Positions 54,553-64,000 of a stretch of 64,000 bases of DNA are shown here, in pieces. Positions within the stretch are counted from its first letter, which is position 1. Every line of letters begins with the position of its first letter. A model generated the notes under the pieces. It ran no database searches, was not told where the DNA came from, and saw only the letters and a program-made list of their open reading frames with translations. The stretch is from Petrolisthes cinctipes (taxonomy: Eukaryota > Arthropoda > Malacostraca > Decapoda > Porcellanidae), in NCBI GenBank assembly GCA_033782935.1, contig JAWQEG010000506.1:2310501-2374500 (forward strand). Direction: 5' to 3'. The position numbers and the translations under genes are program-made.

Positions 54553-54929
54553 TTCAATAGTTACCAAAATATTATACCAATATGGTAGAAATCAATCATA
54601 AAAATGGATAAAATTTAATAAGAGGTAAAATAAATCGTGAACGACAATATACTTACTGAGATAACGCATAAACAAATCGAATAATATCCGTGCTGTAATA
54701 TCAAGATCCATCATTCCCTGAATTTGTATATTGAAATAAATGGCCAACAGTGCATTATGACCATGATTGATTCCCGCAAGAGGCTGCTTTGAGGGGTAGA
54801 AGGAATAAATAACACATTAAAAAAATAACATTTTCTTTGCTCAAGAGTTTGCCTACAATTAATTTTCCACAGTTTATTAGATATTGTGTTTAAGTTTAAG
54901 GAGAGCATCTTAATTAACCTAAAAATAGA
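54553..54929. other. Repeat-derived sequence, copy of 55,580-55,760
   Basis: tccatcattccctgaatttg and following sequence (54,708-54,890) corresponds in the same orientation to ttcatcattccttgatttaa at 55,618-55,760, including gcattatgaccatg and aataaataacacatta variants. An old interspersed repeat flanks the MITE copies. Confidence 0.55.
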
Positions 54930-55195
54930 AGATTATTTTCATTTATGACATTTCCCTTGAAAATGCGCCATTTCCAAGACAGGGCTTATTCAAATGGGTC
55001 ATTTTGGAATTAGCCTGACCTCACCTGACCCTACCTAGCCTAACCTAGACCGCTGCAGACTACCGGGACCTAACTTGGACAAACTATTGAGACCTAACTG
55101 GAGCAAACTACCGGGACATGACTGTGGTAAACTACAGAGACCTAGCCGGATATGGCAACACTACTACAGAACGGTGATATACTAAATATATACCA
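54930..55195. mobile_element. MITE with 24-bp minisatellite (copy 2, left-truncated)
   Basis: Same order as 46,230-46,494: gcgccatttccaagacaggg, tagcctgacctcacctgacc, cctagaccgctgcagactac, degenerate 24-bp units, then ggcaacactactacagaacg. It continues into a fragment of another end at 55,213-55,263. Confidence 0.65.
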
Positions 55196-55298
55196 AATAT
55201 CTTGTATTGGTATATATTAGTGGGTAATGATGGTAGAAAAAATGGCAATATACTAAATATTTATCATTAGTTTCTCCACTTCTTTTGGTATTTAACCA

Positions 55299-55592
55299 GT
55301 ATATTGCCGTTTTGTAGTAGTGTTGCCACATCCGTTTAGTCTCGGTAGTTTCCCCCGGTCAGGTCCTGGTACTTTACCACGGTTAGGTCCCAATAGTTTG
55401 CCCAGGTTAGGTCTCTGAAGTCTGCTGCAGTCTAGGTTAGGTTGGGTAAGGTCATTACCTACTAATGCCACATTTGAATATGACCAACCTATCTTAAAAA
55501 GGGTAATTTCCGAGGAAAATGCATTAGAAAAAAATTGTTTTAGAATGGTATAGATTAATGGGTAAAGATCATAATAGAAATCGACAATATAC
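55299..55592. mobile_element. MITE with 24-bp minisatellite (copy 3, inverted)
   Basis: Inverted relative to copies 1 and 2. Ends agtatattgcc and cgacaatatac form short inverted repeats. Inside: tagtagtgttgccacatccg, then ggttaggtcccaatagtttg units and ctaggttaggttgg. Confidence 0.7.
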
Positions 55593-56287
55593 TTGATAAT
55601 TACCCTTCCTTTGCATACTTCATCATTCCTTGATTTAATATATTGAAGTGTAAAGTGGACATTGCATTTTGACCATGTTTGATCTCCCCATTCCCTCCAT
55701 GAGGCTAGGTTTAGGGGTAACACATGTAAATAATACATTAAATCAATAATGTTTATATGCTCTAAAAATTAGCCTGATTTTATCTGACTTAACCTAACCT
55801 ATGGTGAACCTGTGTAAACATACAGGGAATCAAAACATGGTCAAAATACTTTGTTACACTGGGAAATTATTCTTTAATTAAAGCAAAAACATTCACAAAC
55901 CAAAATATGAAGGAAATTTACAAGTAATTTAATTTTCTGTTCTGTTGCTTTTCGTAGCTACATTACATTATCCTTTTTTATACTTAATTTTTATATATCT
56001 TTTTGGTAATAGTTAAAATGAGCCATGGAAAACGAAATTAATCACCAATTTCCTTCTTATATTGATTGGTGGTTGTCATTTCCCAAGCTGCAGTGCATTT
56101 TTACGAACTTATGTTTTATTTCTCCCTATTATTGCTCAGGTTTGATTTCGGTACTTTGCCCTGGTCTAAATGAGCTTTGGTTAGGTACATAATTCTTGAC
56201 CAGACCTTCTCTTACACCCTGATCAAGGACTTTGAGCCGCGACTGTACATATAAATATTAACCCCTGTTGACTGATTTCCCTCTTAA
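55593..56287. other. Unassigned AT-rich sequence
   Basis: Contains the second copy of the interspersed repeat described at 54,553 (55,593-55,760). Beyond that there is no named feature up to the start of the next LINE. Confidence 0.4.
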
Positions 56288-58625
56288 GGCCCCCCCAACG
56301 GGAACCGCCTTGACGTGGTGGGGGGGCTTGCGTGTCTCTAAGACCTGGCGAGCTATACTAGAGGGGGCTCCAGCCCCTGCTCTGCCCCGATTTCGGGGAG
56401 AGAGGGCTTCCCATGCTAGTAAGGTCGCCAGTGAGAGACCAGACTAAATGGTTCCCATGCATTAGGCTGCCAGTACGGGCAAACAGCGCTGCCCTCTAGG
56501 GGCTGTCCTATGTTGGATGGTAGGGTGTCTGGGCCGGGAGATGTTGGGGAAGGGGGTCTCAGCACCGTCGTGGGCAAACTTTCGAGCCATTGGGGCTGCT
56601 TTTTAAAACAAGTGGCCCCGTGGGGGAAGAGGTACCCCGCCCACGGCGACCAGAGCTCGGTCCCCTCATCTGCCCGGTAGGTAGTAGCTCTTGGCTCCTG
56701 GGGCCAAAAACACTAAACCAATGATATATGGATACAGAAAAGCCCCAATCTCTTCCTTGAGCGGTGGTCGACCAGGCCCTCGAGACGTCACTCTCTGGTC
56801 GTGGTAAGATGCAGAAAGCTGCAAATAAGAGTAGACCTAGCAGGTCGGGTGTTGTATCGAAGAACCCTGTTAGCGATTTGGACACATTAAAGTTAACGAA
56901 TGTACTCGCATCCTTCACCTATGGCGCTATCCACTCCATTTTTAAGTGTTTTGGAGTAGTCCTCCGAATCCTAATCACATATGACGGTGATTGTAGGTCT
57001 AATCGGTGCTATATTACTTTCAATACAAATGCTGCTGCCAAAGCAGCATTTGAGGCAAAAAATACTCTGACGGTGGGGGATACTCATTGTAAAGTTCAAA
57101 TGATGCAATCCATCAATGTAGTTGACAGTGACAATGACTACTGCCCTAATATATTTGATGACTGCAGAGCATGTCCCAAAGGAACGTCGGGTTCCTACAC
57201 CCTTTTGGTTTGTGGCTTACTACAGGGAGGGACGTGGTAACCTTATCCATGCTTCCCGGTATCTGGAGAAAGAAATTGGATTATTACCAATGGGCCACAT
57301 AAAGAAATATGGTAAGGGCGTTTTGATCAGAGCCAAAGATCTTACACAGGCCTTGATGCTCCTCAATCTCCCCTGTCCTTCTGATAGCATGTTTGAATCT
57401 GTTAAACCACATCGAACATTTAATTATAGCAAGGGGCGTATATATAATAAAGGCCTGTGTGAATTCTCAGAAGAAGACATTTTCGCTATGTGCCCAGACA
57501 GTGTCCAACGAGTAAGGAAGATGAAAGGCAGTAAAAATATGATCATCCTCACTTTCTATGGCTCGCATATCCCAGATCGCATTAACATTAACCCCACCTC
57601 ATTTGAGGTGAAGCCTTTTGTTGAGCGTCCCCTACAGTGTTTCTGTTGTTATGAGTTTGGTCATAAGAAGAGGAACTGCAACAACCGTTCCCGGTGTGGT
57701 AATTGTTCTGCTCTTGACTCACATCTTACTTCTGAGTGTCGGTCAGAGAGTTACTGCTTTTACTGCAGAGATGCTCAACCCTTGCGTTCTCGCCAATGTA
57801 AGATGTACCTACTTGTGCAGGATATCCTCCACTTGGCTAATACTCAATTCATTAGCATAGGTAGTGCCAGACGGCAACTCAACTTAAGGCGACAGAAGGA
57901 TGGTGGTGTGAAGACATACACCTCCTCCCTTCGCCCTAAATCGGTTGCAGCACCCTCTCAACCCTCTCAAGAGGCAGCTGCTTTTTGCTCTAGTGAGAAC
58001 ATTTCTAAGGTTACTCTACATAATAGTTTCTCTGTCTTGGAAACTTTATCAGACACTCATTCTGGTGACCCTTCAACAGATGACAATTCTCAGACTAGCT
58101 AAAGGTGTCCATGTGGTAGAGGTTCACGCTGCCACACGCTCTCCCAAAAGGAAACTTAAGTCACCTAAACTGCCACAGAGACGCCTTCGTGGTTCCTCTG
58201 AGGCACTTGACTCTATAGATGTTCCACCTTGTGAGGCAACCATCTCTGTGGACTCATCCATAGTTTCCTCTCAATTCCACCAGAAGCGTTCTCGTGGCTC
58301 TGATGAATCCCTTGATTCAACAGAAGTTCCTCCTCGCAAGCTTCCTTCGGGTTCATCAGAGGGGCGTGAAGTTAATGTGGATGCCACGGATGTTGTGACT
58401 TCAAAAGATTCAGTTTCTCTTCCGCTTGAGCAGCGGAGTGATTCTACCACTTGTATTATGGATGTTGATGTATCTGCCTGTGTCAGTGATATCACTGCTG
58501 TACAGGACAGAACCAATGTAATTGTTTCAAAGAATATCCCATCTTATATACCTTCATCTTCTTCTAACATATCAGATGCTTCAGGGACTCGTCTACGGGT
58601 TCCAATAGGCGAGCCCACACTTTGA
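56288..58625 (+). mobile_element. LINE 5' UTR and gag ORF1 without ORF2
   Basis: A GC-rich leader begins cgggaaccgccttgacgtgg and contains several C/G-run hairpins, a style of 5' UTR I associate with arthropod I-group LINEs. It runs to the gag-like coding region (56,764-58,625). After the ORF1 end no endonuclease or RT is found; AT-rich sequence without LINE motifs follows. Retention of a 5' end with loss of the 3' coding region is opposite to usual LINE truncation. Confidence 0.7.
56764..58625 (+). pseudogene. LINE gag-like ORF1 with RRM-like domain and zinc knuckles, two frameshifts
   Basis: Frame 1 (from about 56,809) begins MQKAANKSRPSRSGVV and has an RRM-like fold region (LTNVLASFTYGAIHSIFKCF, RCYITFNTNAAAKAAFEAKN). 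Near 57,180 it shifts to FWFVAYYREGRGNLIHASRY, GHIKKYGKGVLIRAKDL, MIILTFYGSHIPDRINI, VKPFVERPLQC and the knuckles CFCCYEFGHKKRNC and CGNCSALDSHLTSEC. A third, CFYCRDAQPLRSRQC, lacks its His. Near 58,095 it shifts again to a Ser/Pro-rich tail (QRRLRGSSEALDSIDVPP, then QKRSRGSDESLDSTEVPPRK, an internal repeat). The product would bind element RNA. Frame breaks imply inactivity. Confidence 0.8.
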
Positions 58626-59307
58626 GTGATGTTGCCAGATGGTGAACTATTTTTTATTTGTGACCTTTTAAGTGCTGGACATGGGTAACTTAGTTAAATT
58701 TCATACCTTATTTTACACTAGAAAATTAGCGTTCTAGTTCACGACTTTCTACTTAGATGTATAAAAAAATACATACTTTTGTGTTTTCGCATAATATATG
58801 CTGAATATACTATATTTTTCGTATAAATTAGTATATATTAAAAGTCGAATTGTGTGCATTAAGCGGCTTTCATGAACTGCATGAGTATATCAGCCTACAA
58901 ATATTAACAATTGTATTTAGCATGACCCATACCATGAAGCGGAAAATGTTGAAATGCCATATTTTCATATTTATTAGCATTAGAAAAAGGCATACCTTGC
59001 GCTGCCAGACGCATGAAGAGGTGAAAGCAAGGCTAACTGAATGTGTGGATACTGCGGGGATCGCATGTTTCTGGGTTTGTTTACGTTTACGTGTTGCTGC
59101 AGCAGCGGAGAACGTATCGTACGGAAACACCAATATATTATCAACATCTTATTGTTATTTAGTACTGTTACTATCATTGACGACGTAAAATGTAAAACAA
59201 AATTATAAAAGGCCTGCATAAGTTTGTATATCATTCAAATTTTGTTATCTTTGCATATAAGCGGACTAAAAAGCCTCTTCTGAAATAATGTCAAAAATAT
59301 TGAATGT
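58626..59307. other. Unassigned AT-rich sequence
   Basis: No recognisable LINE ORF2, no repeats of note. Short open frames on both strands look like chance. Confidence 0.4.
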
Positions 59308-60114
59308 GTGTGCCGCCCCTGGGCTGAGTTGTGTCGGGATACCCCCGCCGCTGCTCGCCCTAAGCTTCCTGCCCTTTTCTCCCTTCGCACTGCGTGGACG
59401 AGAGCTAGGGGAATGGCACACGAGCGAGACGGGTCCTCCTTGACTTGGGCAGACCCTGTTTTTGAGGTCGATCTGGGTCTTTCCATAACCCGGTACCCTT
59501 CGACATGCCTCTCGGAGTCTCAGGGGATCGAGCCTCTAGCACCCCGAGAGGCTACGTCGCCGTCCATAGACGGGTCTCTGACTCCTTTCCGGGGCTTCCC
59601 GCCCTAAGAAGCGAGCGAGTCCGTCGCGCTGGTTACCCAACCTACCTCACCAGTACGAGGGCCCAGCGGGGAACCTGCCGCTTCGTCGCCCCCAAAACCT
59701 GGCTCCTCGGGCCACTCGCGGGGGCGCAAGCGTTCAGCTAAAAGGTCCCGCCACACCAAGAAGACCCGGACTCGCCGTCATTCACCTTCCTCTTCGTCGT
59801 CGTCTACCTCTTCCTCCTCCTCCTCCTCTTCCTCGTCGGAGAGCTCGCCCTCTCCCGTTCGCAAGCCCCGCAAGGGTAAGCGGACGGGTACGAGCCCTTC
59901 GTCGAGGAAGATGGCGCGTATCCTACGCAATATCCTACCCGCTGTCCTTCCGGACTTCACCCTTCCTCCCGGGTCCTCCTCCCTACCTTCGGTAGCGGTG
60001 GCGGTACTCGTTCCCAGACCTGCTCTTCCTCTCCCTGCTGCGTCGCCGGCCGGGGACCCGTTGTTCCCCGGGGAGTTTGGAGGCGTTCCCGTACCCCCAC
60101 TCTCCGGACCTTGA
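59308..60114 (+). pseudogene. DIRS leader / gag N-terminal region, Ser/Arg-rich
   Basis: A single frame runs from 59,308 to 60,114 with one TAA (59,605-59,607). After it the frame reads SPPKPGSSGHSRGRKRSAKR, a poly-Ser tract of about 15 residues, SPSPVRKPRKGKRTGTSPSS and KMARILRNILPAVLPDF. This RS/poly-Ser composition resembles the N-terminal part of DIRS gag proteins and could aid RNA binding. It overlaps the next coding frame (60,077 onward), so either a frameshift or an unrecognised intron joins them. The stop may be a mutation or the upstream part may be noncoding. Confidence 0.5.
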
Positions 60115-61581
60115 GTGCCCGACCGGTGCCCTAGCGGAGGAGCTGGCTACCTCCTCTCCTCAATCTTCAGAGGAGGGCAGACTGGTTGCGATGTCTCCAG
60201 GCACTACTCAACTAGGGGTGTGGGTGAGAAGAGACGACGTCCTGATGAAGTGGGGAGCGGACGCTTCAGGGGACTCTATCCCCTTCTACAAGGCCCGCCC
60301 AATCTCTGCTCCTGTTCCCGCTTCATCGAAGGTTTCCACGGCGGCTACCTTGGATGCGATGGGCTTTTTGGTGGAAAACAGCAATCTCGATCTGTCCCAG
60401 CCCTGGAAGGTTGACCGCTCTTCGGAGAATACGGCAATCTTCCTGTCCTCGGATGCTTACTTCCCAGTGGATAAGGGCGACGGGGACCTGGACATTCCAG
60501 CCCTGCTCTTTAAGTCCCTGGATCACCAGAAGCCCACCGCTTCCAAGAAATCGCCTCCTCCGTCCTTCCCTGTCATTCTCCCTCCTTCCTGTGCCCCTAC
60601 GGGTTTGAGGGAGTGCCTGTGGAGGACGGAGAAGGAGCCGCCGGTCCCCTTCCAGCTCAAGGAGCCCGACGGGAAGCTGAGGCAGGCAGAGACAACCGCT
60701 CGGTTGGAGTTGTCCCTTCTCATCTCCACCGGCGCAGCTATCTCCATCCTACGAGACTGCCTCAAGAGCCTCACTTCCTCCTTCCATGAGTTGTCAGGCC
60801 TGGAACTCTCGTAAGTACCGTTGTTCGTTTTGTGTTTATATGTGATGGGTACTGGGTACGCGGGTCCTTATATAACCTTCTCGGGTCTCTAACCTTGGGG
60901 TCCCTCGGGTTACCTGTTTCTCCCCAACAGCGACGCGCTCATGTCCATGACCACCGTGGCAGAGGGCGTCGGGGCCATGGCTACTCACCACCTGCGGGAG
61001 GCGGCAAAGACCTTCGCCGAGGCCAGACTGGCGGCCCGCCAAGCGGCCCCCAAATCCGCTCCTGAGATGGTGCAGCGGGGCGTGGTACATGCCTCTCCCC
61101 TTTCCCCTGCGCTGTTTGATCAGGCAGCAACGGACTTGGTCTTCTTGTCCCTCCCAGCAGTGATTAACCTCCCTAAGCCTTCTACCTCCAAGTAAGTCCC
61201 TTTCTGTTTACTCGGTGGGGAAGATTGTTTATACAGTGTTATTTTGAGACAGGGGATGGTGAGACGGGCGGGAAGTTAGTCCCAACTTCCCCCCGCGCCC
61301 CCTTTTCCCCAGAATCTTCCAGGATTCTTGGTCACCCTCTAACCCTTCTGTTTGTCTGTAGGCCACGTGCCCTACAGCCAGCCAGATCGGCCTTCCAGCC
61401 TCGCAGGCCTTCCCAGCCCTCGACACAGCCCAGGACTGCCTACCCCACTCCGCCACAGCAGCCCCCCAGGTTCCACCAGCGGGGTCAGCAGCCCTTTCGT
61501 GGAAGGAGCCACGGCCCCAAGCCCTATGCCAAGCCCAAGCCCTCCTCCTCCCACTCCTCCCAGAAAGACCACTCCACTTGA
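60077..61581 (+). CDS. DIRS gag-like ORF, three exons
   Basis: Exons 60,077-60,810, 60,931-61,191 and 61,362-61,581 join in frame. Junctions: ctctc/gtaagt...ccaacag/cga, and ccaa/gtaagt...ctgtag/gcc. Splicing gives LSGLELS then DALMSMTTVAEGVGAMATHH, and NLPKPSTSK then PRALQPARSAFQPRRPSQ, ending in QKDHST. The protein is rich in Pro, Ser and hydrophobic helical stretches (TARLELSLLISTGAAISILR; TKTFAEARLAAR-like) with a basic Gln/Pro/Arg-rich C terminus and no CCHC knuckle, as in DIRS gags. Both introns have pyrimidine tracts and ctaac-type branch points. It probably forms the particle or RNP. The upstream join to the Ser/Arg region is unresolved. Confidence 0.7.
60811..60930 (+). other. Intron 1 of DIRS gag (120 bp)
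   Basis: GTAAGT donor, tacctgtttctccccaacag acceptor, and a ctctaac branch-point-like motif near 60,888. Splicing keeps the frame; reading through would not join the flanking frames. Confidence 0.75.
61192..61361 (+). other. Intron 2 of DIRS gag (170 bp)
   Basis: GTAAGT donor and cttctgtttgtctgtag acceptor, with ctctaac about 25 bases upstream of the acceptor. It contains stops in the gag frame. Confidence 0.75.
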
Positions 61582-63316
61582 GGGCCCTTCCCGGGGGTGC
61601 CTCTCGGGTTGGTCAGTTGCATGGCCCACCCACGGTTGGGCAGCAAGGGTTATACGGCAGGGCCTGACATGGCCCTGGATTTCAGTCCCGGTGAGTAACT
61701 GTTCCTCTCATCCTTCCTGTTGTGAAATTTCTGACATATGACATAACCTCTCCCCACCTAAGGTGTCCCGTTACTGTCAAACTGTCCCTTCCCCCTCCCC
61801 CCAACGGTCCCTTGGGTCCCGGCTGGGATTATCCTTACACCCCACTGACACCTGTCACTTTCCGTTACAGCCGCTATGTCTCCCGCCTGCCTCCTCCAAA
61901 GTGTCACCTTCGGTCGTCCCTCACGTGAGAGAAATGCGGGAAAAGGGGGTAGTGGAGCGGGCGACAGGGAGGGTTTTTCTATCTCGCTTTTTCACGGTCC
62001 CCAAAAAGGACCCGGGAAAAACGAGACTGGTGATGGACCTGAGCAAGCTAAACAAGTTCTTGAAGCCCTTACACTTCAAGATGGTTTCGGTTGCTCAGGT
62101 TCTCCGAAAGGGGGACTGGTTAGCATCCCTGGACCCCCAGGATGCGTACTGGCACGTCCCGATCCACCCCCGGTTTCGCCGCTTTCTGGCATTCCAGGTG
62201 GGGACCGAGACTTTTCAGTTTACCAGGCTCCCTTTCGGTCTCTCGCTAGCTCCTCGGGTCTTCACCAAGCTCGTGAGGGTGGTGGCATCCCGCCTGGCGG
62301 AGGCGGGTGTCCCCACCCTCATGTACCTAGACGATTGGTTGCTACACGCCCCCTCCAGGGAGCAGGTAGCAAACAACGTCAGGATAGCAAGGGGGGTGCT
62401 AGAGGAAATGGGGTTCTTGCTCAACGTCCCCAAGTCCTCTCTCACCCCTATGCGCAGACTATCGTGGCTGGGAATAGAGTGGGACTCAGTTTCGGCCACC
62501 CTCTCGCTCGCTCCAGACAATGCCCGCCGGACCCTCCGCCACGTCCGCCAGGCTTACTTTTCCCGTACTTTCTCTCGCCGCCAGTGGGAATCATTGCTCT
62601 TGTCTCTGAATTTTGCGGCCCCCGCAATGCCCCTGGGACGACTGAAGCACAGGAGACTCACGCGGGAGGTAAACCTCCACCTGTCTCCCGCACACATGGA
62701 CCTTCCCAGGCCAGTATCCCAGACACTTCACCGTCTCCTTCGCCCCTGGCTACGTCCCGGTGCCCTGCGTCAGCGAGTTCCCTGGGTGATACTTCCCCCG
62801 GGGATCACGGTGGCGACAGACGCATCGGACGTAGGCTGGGGATACCAGTCATGCCTGGGACATCAGCTGTGCGGGGGATGGAAGGAAGAGGAGAGGCTAC
62901 TACACATCAACGCTCGGGAGTTGATTGTAGCAAGGGAGTGGCTCAACAGGATAGGCGTCCGCTTCGATATGGACAATGTAGTGGCCGTGCAGTGCCTGCA
63001 GAGACAGGGCACTTCACGGTCGAAAGTTCTCCTGTCCCTGTCAGAACAGATATTCTCGGTAGCGGCCAAGAGGGCGATTCACATCTCGGCCCGCTACGTG
63101 CCAGGGCGGGAGAACGATTGGGCGGACACACTATCCAGGTTCAGAGGGACGTCAGTCGAGTGGCAACTGCATCCCCCTGTGTTCGAGTCACTCTGCCTTC
63201 GCTACGGGATACCGGAGGTGGACCTATTTGCCTCCCCAACCACGGCCCAACTTCCTCTGTTCCTGTCCTCCACCAGGACAGAGGCGGGGGGCCCGGACGC
63301 CTTCACGGAGGATTAG
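61352..63316 (+). CDS. DIRS pol: reverse transcriptase-RNase H, with intron
   Basis: The pol frame overlaps gag exon 3, runs to 61,690 (TWPWISVP), and after removal of intron 61,691-61,870 continues PLCLPPASSKVSPSVVPHVR into RT. RT motifs: RFFTVPKKDPGKTRLVMDLS, LNKFLKPLHFKM, WLASLDPQDAYWHVPIHP, FTRLPFGLSLAPRVFTKL, TLMYLDDWLLHA (YLDD active site), RRLSWLGIEWDS. RNase H: TVATDASDVGWGYQS, LLHINARELIVAREWL and DNVVAVQCLQRQGTS, then HISARYVPGRENDWADTLSR. The frame meets a TAG at 63,314 exactly where related proteins have Trp, after DAFTED; it then continues NRWEYLYLFPPPATSVLLQA to about 63,606. So this copy carries a nonsense change or needs readthrough. Confidence 0.88.
61691..61870 (+). other. 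Intron 3, in DIRS pol (180 bp)
   Basis: GTGAGT donor after cagtcccg, acceptor ctttccgttacag, and a ctgac branch-like motif near 61,847. The intron lies in phase 0, is a multiple of three and contains an in-frame stop (TGA/TAA region near 61,740), so splicing is needed to fuse the upstream pol frame to RT. Confidence 0.7.
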
Positions 63317-64000
63317 AACAGGTGGGAGTATCTTTACCTCTTTCCTCCACCAGCAACGTCAGTCCTCCTCCAGGCGATCCTCAAGCTGCGTGCATTCAGA
63401 GGGAGGGTACTCCTCATAGCCCTCCTCTGGCCAGTGCAGCCGTTGTTCGGAGAACTGTCCCAGTGGTGCCCTCATCCTCTTCAGTTGGGATCGGCGTGCC
63501 TCTCCAGCACTCTGTCCGCACCACTCCAAGCGTCACTGAAACTACACGCTTGGAGTTTCTACGGGGAGTACTTAGCGAACGCTTCACTCAGGAAACATTG
63601 GGCAAGATGCTGAGGGCTCATCGCCAGTCCTCGGTGCGGCAGTACGAATCATGCTGGAAGAGATTCCAGGACTTCTTACGTCAACATCCCTTAATGATTA
63701 TCTCGGAGGACACGGTCCCGGAATTCCTCACTTGGCTCGCCGATTCCACCAACATGGCCCTGGCGACGGTGCTTGCACATCACGCAGCCCTGTCTGATCC
63801 CCTCCTCCTAGGTTTTAATATTAAAGTTTCTGAGAGGCCTCTCTCTCTGCTGAGGATGGGGATTCGGGCGGGGACGGCACCTCACCGGGCCCAGACTCCT
63901 TCCTGGTCCCTTCACCGCATCCTTACCAACCTGACCTTCGAGGGGGTTCCTCTGGAAGTGTGCCACCTCCTCCAGAAGTCTCTCTTCCTGCTCGCCTTAG
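63250..64000 (+). CDS. DIRS tyrosine recombinase, N-terminal part (truncated by window edge)
   Basis: A frame overlapping the end of pol is open from about 63,250 to the window end. From about 63,550 it reads LEFLRGVLSERFTQETLGKM, LRAHRQSSVRQYESCWKRFQ and DFLRQHPLMIISEDTVPEFL, followed by THW-like LTWLADSTNMALATVLAHHA. The helical 'RQYESCWKRFQDFL' pattern is the SAM-like core-binding domain of DIRS tyrosine recombinases. The catalytic R...HxxR...Y residues would lie beyond the window. In DIRS elements this enzyme integrates circular DNA without a target duplication. Confidence 0.75.

Larger units (their letters stand above)
59308..64000 (+). mobile_element. DIRS-type retrotransposon with introns (runs off window)
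   Basis: In plus orientation: a Ser/Arg-rich leader ORF, a gag-like ORF in three exons, a pol frame joined by a third intron, RT-RNase H of the DIRS type, and an overlapping tyrosine recombinase frame open to the window edge. There are no integrase or LTR signatures, consistent with DIRS. GC content is much higher than in the flanks. The left terminal repeat could not be identified and the right end is outside the window. Confidence 0.85.

Noticed and set aside
55292..55738. 148-codon minus-strand frame
   Set aside because: It lies across an inverted MITE copy and an old interspersed repeat; no protein-like features.
59778..59960. Acidic minus-strand frame (poly-Glu)
   Set aside because: It is the complement of the DIRS poly-Ser/Arg coding stretch.

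Overview
The window looks like eukaryotic repeat-rich DNA, most likely from an arthropod and plausibly a decapod crustacean. The evidence is: spliced transposase genes with GT-AG introns, a tRNA-derived SINE, AT/GA microsatellites, short (TTAGG)n tracts of the arthropod telomere type, and a mix of CR1-, RTE- and I/Jockey-type LINEs, DIRS, PIF/Harbinger, MULE, Merlin, hAT and Helentron sequences. No host protein-coding gene could be supported. Almost every recognisable coding region is a transposable element, many nested in one another. The species assignment is inference.

Layout. 1-0.7 kb: two 3' ends of one LINE family. 0.86-7.5 kb: an old, frameshifted CR1-like LINE (minus strand), split by a young RTE-like LINE (1718-4741) with an apparently intact 1007-codon ORF. 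7.5-9.2 kb: a C/A-rich low-complexity block with a 90-bp tandem repeat. 10.28-14.25 kb: three copies of a Harbinger-like element, repeated at exactly 1494 bp and separated by long inverted-repeat spacers. 14.25-15.2 kb: a Jockey-like LINE fragment. 15.2-19.0 kb: a ZMYM1/DUF4371-type hAT transposase pseudogene interrupted by a SINE and by a LINE, each flanked by a 12-bp target duplication. 19.4-20.0 kb: six 99-bp repeats. 20.1-25.9 kb: LINE A (I/Jockey type; gag ORF1 plus EN-RT-RNase H ORF2), degraded.

25.98-34.32 kb: two MULE-type transposons lie head to tail, a 1.6-kb nonautonomous one and a 6.7-kb one with ~495-bp terminal inverted repeats (TIRs) and a four-exon transposase. They share terminal bases, and their TIRs carry CRE (TGACGTCA) and CCAAT boxes. 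34.36-44.78 kb: a PIF/Harbinger element with convergent Myb-like and transposase pseudogenes, split by LINE B (38,549-44,329), which has open gag and EN-RT-RNase H frames. 46-50.5 kb: a MITE and a Merlin (ISXO2-like) transposon. 50.6-52.3 kb: a second hAT pseudogene. 53.3-54.6 kb: a Helentron helicase fragment. 54.6-55.8 kb: MITE copies. 56.3-58.6 kb: a LINE represented only by its 5' end and gag ORF1. 59.3-64.0 kb: a DIRS retrotransposon running off the edge, whose gag/pol reads through three canonical introns into RT-RNase H and a tyrosine recombinase.

The most unusual points are the multi-intron DIRS element, the paired MULEs at one 9-bp target with promoter-like TIRs, an in-frame 55-aa GC-rich repeat in LINE B ORF2, an ORF1-only LINE, and a 24-bp TTAGG-containing minisatellite that recurs in several unrelated loci.
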